From an uncultured Duodenibacillus sp. (lineage in GTDB: Bacteria > Pseudomonadota > Gammaproteobacteria > Burkholderiales > Burkholderiaceae_F): a stretch of 64,000 nucleotides of DNA. Position numbers and translations under genes: made by a program. The notes beneath the pieces are model-generated. The model had not been told where the DNA came from. It saw nothing but the letters and a program-made list of their open reading frames with translations, and made no database searches. Of the stretch, positions 60,842 to 64,000 are shown piece by piece. The number at the start of each line of letters is the position of its first letter. The first letter of the stretch is position 1. The DNA lies in contig CALXQK010000020.1 in the NCBI GenBank assembly GCA_944390745.1, forward strand, positions 1-64,000, in the 5' to 3' direction.

Positions 60842-61867
60842 TCAGCACTCGTAGATCCAGCCCTTGGGGGCTTCGATCTCGCAGGCCTGGATGCCCGTGA
60901 GGGTTTCGCGCAGCTTCGTGCAGACCTCTCCCATCTTTTCCATGCCCGAGGGGATGGAGATGACGCTGCCGTCCTGCAGATGAATCTCGCCCACGGGCGC
61001 GAGCACGGCGGCCGTTCCGATGAGGGCGCACTCCTTGAAGTTCTTCACTTCCGAGAGGGCCACCTGGCGCTCGACGACCTTCAGGCCGAGGTAGTGCTCG
61101 GCAACGTACATCAGCGAGCGGCGCGTGATCGAGGGCAGGATCGAGGGCGACTTCGGCACCACAATGGTGTTGTCGGCGTCGACGAAGATGATGTTCGTGC
61201 CGCCGGTCTCCTCCACGAAGGTGCGGGTGGCCGGATCAAGATACAGATTCTCGGCGTAGCCCTTCTGGTGCGCGATCACCGTCGGGTACAGGCTCATGGC
61301 GTAGTTGAGGCCGGCCTTCACGTTGCCGGTGCCGCGCGGAGCCGCACGGTCGTACTCGGACACGCAGATCTTCAGGGGCTTGACGGCGCCCTTGAAGTAG
61401 GCGCCCACGGGCATGACGAAGACGCGGAAGATGAATTCAGGAGCGGGAGCAACGCCGATCTGCGGGCCCGAGCCGATCATCACGGGGCGGATGTAGAGCG
61501 AGCAGCCCGTGCCGAAGGGCGGAACCCAGGCGGCGTTGGCGCGCACGGTCTTCACCACGGCCTCGACGAACTTGTCCTCGGGGTAGGCGGGCATCTCAAG
61601 ACGGCGGGCGGTGTCGGCCATGCGGGCGGCGTTCTGGTCGGGACGGAAGGTCACGATGCGGCCGTCGCGGGTGGTGTAGGCCTTGAGGCCCTCAAAGCAG
61701 CTCTGCGAGTAGTGAAACACGCAGGCCGACTCGAGCAGATGGATTTCAGGATCGGTCACGAGACCGCCTTCATCCCACTTGCCGTCCTTCCAGGTCGACT
61801 GCCAGCGATAGTCGGTGGGCGTGTAGCCGAAGCCGAGCTTTTCCCATTCAATGTTCTTCTTTTCCAT
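60842..61867 (-). CDS. ilvE: Branched-chain amino acid aminotransferase
   Basis: 341 residues, class IV PLP fold of the longer BCAT type. FEGLKAYTTRDG, GCSLYIRPVMIGSG and GTGNVKAGLNYAMS (PLP lysine) are present, with EETGGTNIIFVDAD and GTAAVLAPVGEI. It makes the last step of Ile, Val and Leu synthesis. CGGAG precedes the ATG at 61867. Confidence 0.93.
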   Translation of the reverse strand: MEKKNIEWEKLGFGYTPTDYRWQSTWKDGKWDEGGLVTDPEIHLLESACVFHYSQSCFEGLKAYTTRDGRIVTFRPDQNAARMADTARRLEMPAYPEDKFVEAVVKTVRANAAWVPPFGTGCSLYIRPVMIGSGPQIGVAPAPEFIFRVFVMPVGAYFKGAVKPLKICVSEYDRAAPRGTGNVKAGLNYAMSLYPTVIAHQKGYAENLYLDPATRTFVEETGGTNIIFVDADNTIVVPKSPSILPSITRRSLMYVAEHYLGLKVVERQVALSEVKNFKECALIGTAAVLAPVGEIHLQDGSVISIPSGMEKMGEVCTKLRETLTGIQACEIEAPKGWIYEC

Positions 61868-62304
61868 TTTTGAAATGCTCCGAAATAGCGCATGCGCCGC
61901 GCCGGCAGCCGGATGAGCCGGCCGCAGGCCGCCGGCGGCGTGCGTTTCGTCGTTGAGCCGCCGGAGGGCATCGCCCTGCAGGACGGCTCGTCAATAAAAA
62001 ATCTGTTTTCCCTTGCGTGCGGTCCTTCCGGGACCGTCTCCTGCGGCAGCCTGCCCTTCGTCGGCCGCGGGGAGAAAACTCGTTGTCAGCGGGGCTGCAG
62101 AAGCTCTGCGCAGCCCCGATGGTGACGGACGGCCGCGCCTGCAGTTTGCCGCCGTCTGCGAAGGCCGTCTCCCGGGTAGGGGATGGCGGCCGTCTCCAGA
62201 CGGCAAGGACTTCAACGCAAAATCATACCCCCGTGCAGGCTCAAGAGGGTTTTTGCGCGCGCAGCCGGCCGTGCGGCGGCTCGCCTGGCGCGGCGGCGGG
62301 GCGG
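61868..62304. other. Intergenic region upstream of ilvE
   Basis: 437 bases between two leftward genes with no supported gene. It should contain the ilvE promoter and the end of the aminotransferase transcript. I found no hairpin with a clear T-run and no recognisable leader peptide. Confidence 0.3.
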
Positions 62305-63495
62305 CTACAGATGCCGCGCAATGACGCCGGCGAGCGCACGCACGCCGGCGTCGATGCGCTCCTCAGGCACCGTCACAAACGAAAGCCGCATGTGGTTTTT
62401 CTTGTCGCCCAGCGCAAAGCAGGCCGCGCCCGGAACGTAGGAGACCTTGGCTGCGATCGCCTCGGGCATGAGCTTCATGGCGTCGATGTGCTCGGGCAGC
62501 GTCACCCAGATGAACATGCCGCCCTCGACCCTGGTCCAGGAGATGCCTGCGTCGCGCGGCATGTACTTTTCCAGACACGCGAGCATGAAGGTGCCGCGGT
62601 CGCGGTAGATCTTGCGCACGGCCGGAAGGTTTTTCTCGATCACGCCCGTCGTCAGCAGCCGCGCCGCAATGAGCTGCGTGAGCACGGGCGAGTGCATGTC
62701 GGCCGACAGCTTGAGCTCGGCAAGAACGTCTAGGAGCTCCGGGTCGCCGGTGACGTACCCAAGCCGCATGCCGGGCGAGAGGATCTTGGAGAGGGTTCCG
62801 AGCCGCAGCGTGCGCTCGGGCGCAAGCGAGCGGATGGTCTGCGGCGGGCGCTTCTCGTACCAGAGCTCTCCGTACGGATCGTCCTCGATGATCCAGAGGT
62901 CGAGCTCGCGGGCGCGCTCCACAAGTCTTTTGCGGCGCTCAAGCGAAATCGTCAGTCCCGTCGGATTGCTGAAGGCGGGCATCACGTAGGCAAACTTTGC
63001 GTCCTTCATGTCCTCGGTGATGCCCTCGGGGTCGAGCCCCTCGGCGTCGGCGGGCAGAAACTCAAAGCGTGGACGGCTCAGGCTGAAGGCCGAGACGGCG
63101 CCGAGATACGTGGGGTTTTCAACGAGAATCTTGTCGCCCGGATCGACGAAGGCGCGCGCGGTGAGGTCAAGCGCCTGCTGCGAGCCCGTGACGATGAGCA
63201 CCTCCTCGGGGCGCGTGGGCGTGCCGCGGCTCGTTTCGTAGGCCGCGATCGCCTCGCGCAGTTCCGGCTCGCCCTCGGTGGCCGAGTACTGCAGCGCGCG
63301 CCTGCCCATGGTCTTGAGCACGTACTGGGCGGCCTCGGCCGTTTCCTCTATCGGAAAGCCGTCGGGATTGGGCAGCCCCACGGCAAAGGACGTGATGTCC
63401 TCGTGCGCCGAGAGCGAGAGAAGTTTCTTGAGCAGTGCGTCGGTGCGCATTGAGCCGATGGTGCTCAGGCGCGGGCGCGGCAGCGTCTCGTTCAT
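62305..63495 (-). CDS. Class I PLP aminotransferase (2-aminoadipate/PatA-LysN-like)
   Basis: 396 residues. FAVGLPNPDGFP, QYSATEGEPELREAIA, TGSQQALDL, NPTYLGA, PAFSNPTG, EDDPYGELWY, and the PLP lysine in LGTLSKILSPGMRLGY. This set is typical of fold-type I enzymes related to 2-aminoadipate and aromatic/kynurenine transaminases, without the DNA-binding domain of MocR regulators. The amino donor and acceptor are uncertain. AAGGA lies upstream of the ATG at 63495. Confidence 0.85.
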   Translation of the reverse strand: MNETLPRPRLSTIGSMRTDALLKKLLSLSAHEDITSFAVGLPNPDGFPIEETAEAAQYVLKTMGRRALQYSATEGEPELREAIAAYETSRGTPTRPEEVLIVTGSQQALDLTARAFVDPGDKILVENPTYLGAVSAFSLSRPRFEFLPADAEGLDPEGITEDMKDAKFAYVMPAFSNPTGLTISLERRKRLVERARELDLWIIEDDPYGELWYEKRPPQTIRSLAPERTLRLGTLSKILSPGMRLGYVTGDPELLDVLAELKLSADMHSPVLTQLIAARLLTTGVIEKNLPAVRKIYRDRGTFMLACLEKYMPRDAGISWTRVEGGMFIWVTLPEHIDAMKLMPEAIAAKVSYVPGAACFALGDKKNHMRLSFVTVPEERIDAGVRALAGVIARHL

Positions 63496-63680
63496 GTCAG
63501 GTCGTCCTTTTTCTTGAGAAGGCCTCCCGGACGGGGCGCGGGCGCGCCCTGGGGGAGCCTTCAAGCGTCAATGTCTCTTGATGATGTTCTGCCGGTGCAA
63601 AGCAAAACCCGGATGCGGCATCGGCTGTGCGCACCCGGGCGGATGATCTCAGGATCAGGAAATTGAGGCCGGGCTGCGCG

Positions 63681-64000
63681 CTAGCGGCCTGCACGCACCT
63701 CTGCGACCACCTCGTCGAAGGTGCGCTGCATCTCCTCGTCGGGCGCCTTCGTCAGAAGGCTGGCGACGACGATGGCGATGACGCCGAAGATGAAGCCCGG
63801 CACGATTTCGTAAAGCCCGAACCAGGCGAACTGGTGCCAGATGAGCACCGTCGCCGCACCCGTGATCATGCCCGCAAGCGCCCCCTGGCGGTTCATGCGC
63901 TTCCACCACAGGCCCATCAGGATGACCGGGCCGAAGGCCGCGCCAAAGCCCGCCCAGGCGTAGCTCACCAGCGAGAGCACGAGGCTTTCGGGATCCATGG
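63681..64000 (-). CDS. putP: Sodium/proline symporter, C-terminal part (cut by window end)
   Basis: The last 106 residues or so are visible; the start lies beyond base 64000. LVSYAWAGFGAAFGPVILMGLWWKRM and NRQGALAGMITGAATV are hallmarks of the PutP branch of the SSS family, followed by LYEIVPGFIFG, the last membrane segment and a charged cytoplasmic tail. It imports proline with Na+. It is downstream in orientation from whatever lies past the window. Confidence 0.85.
   Translation of the reverse strand, partial: MDPESLVLSLVSYAWAGFGAAFGPVILMGLWWKRMNRQGALAGMITGAATVLIWHQFAWFGLYEIVPGFIFGVIAIVVASLLTKAPDEEMQRTFDEVVAEVRAGR

Noticed and set aside
1..64000. tRNA or rRNA genes
   Set aside because: A scan for T-loop GGTTCGA-type motifs and conserved rRNA blocks found none that fit a full structure. 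A covariance search could still find one I missed.

Overview
The window comes from a GC-rich betaproteobacterial chromosome. The best fit is the Sutterellaceae (order Burkholderiales; gut anaerobes such as Sutterella or Parasutterella). The reasons are Burkholderiales gene orders (tkt-gap-pgk, yebC-purD-...-nadD-rsfS-rlmH-maf, trmJ-cysE, mutL-miaA), several exported flavoprotein reductases with Sec or Tat signals and a tetraheme cytochrome c partner, a DcuC dicarboxylate carrier, and large autotransporters. This assignment is by gene content only; no database was searched.

Layout. 1-320: C-terminal end of an autotransporter. 498-6908 (minus): part of an integrative conjugative element, with a DUF4400 membrane protein, a TraD-type coupling ATPase, an unrecognised 645-residue protein, a small unknown protein and a CobS-like AAA ATPase. 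The unknown 645-residue gene follows a C13 tract and a 10-bp tandem repeat. 7406-12771: a Mop molybdate-binding protein under a probable ModE-type site, then a five-gene ABC import operon ending in a GpdQ-like phosphodiesterase. 13023-15052: argF and an RluF-type pseudouridine synthase, followed by a decayed TnpB. 15785-17605: FMN/FAD reductase. 17792-21300: a 1035-residue autotransporter, whose promoter has a G9 run between perfect -35 and near-perfect -10 boxes, and a stray autotransporter tail behind it. 21993-26734: lgt, dcuC, a hydrolase, rsmE and a DUF3592 membrane protein.

27095-31565: carbon-metabolism operon tkt-gap-pgk; the GAPDH lacks the usual NAD-selecting Asp. 31713-41621: a small exported protein, DedA, mutL-miaA, larE, then maf, rlmH, rsfS, nadD, an exported unknown protein sitting where relatives have hemF, and purD. 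41835-42575: yebC. 43133-49050: complete 2-aminoethylphosphonate uptake and breakdown cluster (ABC ATPase, fused permease, lipoprotein, PhnW, PhnX). 49142-51161: tetraheme cytochrome plus Tat flavoprotein. 51612-57710: mutS, suhB, trmJ, cysE. 57781-58614: remnant of a group II intron. 59084-60559: another Tat flavoprotein reductase. 60842-64000: ilvE, a class I aminotransferase and the end of a PutP symporter.

Themes: anaerobic respiration of organic acceptors outside the cytoplasm (three flavoproteins of different design), organophosphate and phosphonate scavenging (two clusters), and surface proteins probably switched by simple sequence repeats. No tRNA, rRNA or CRISPR array was seen.
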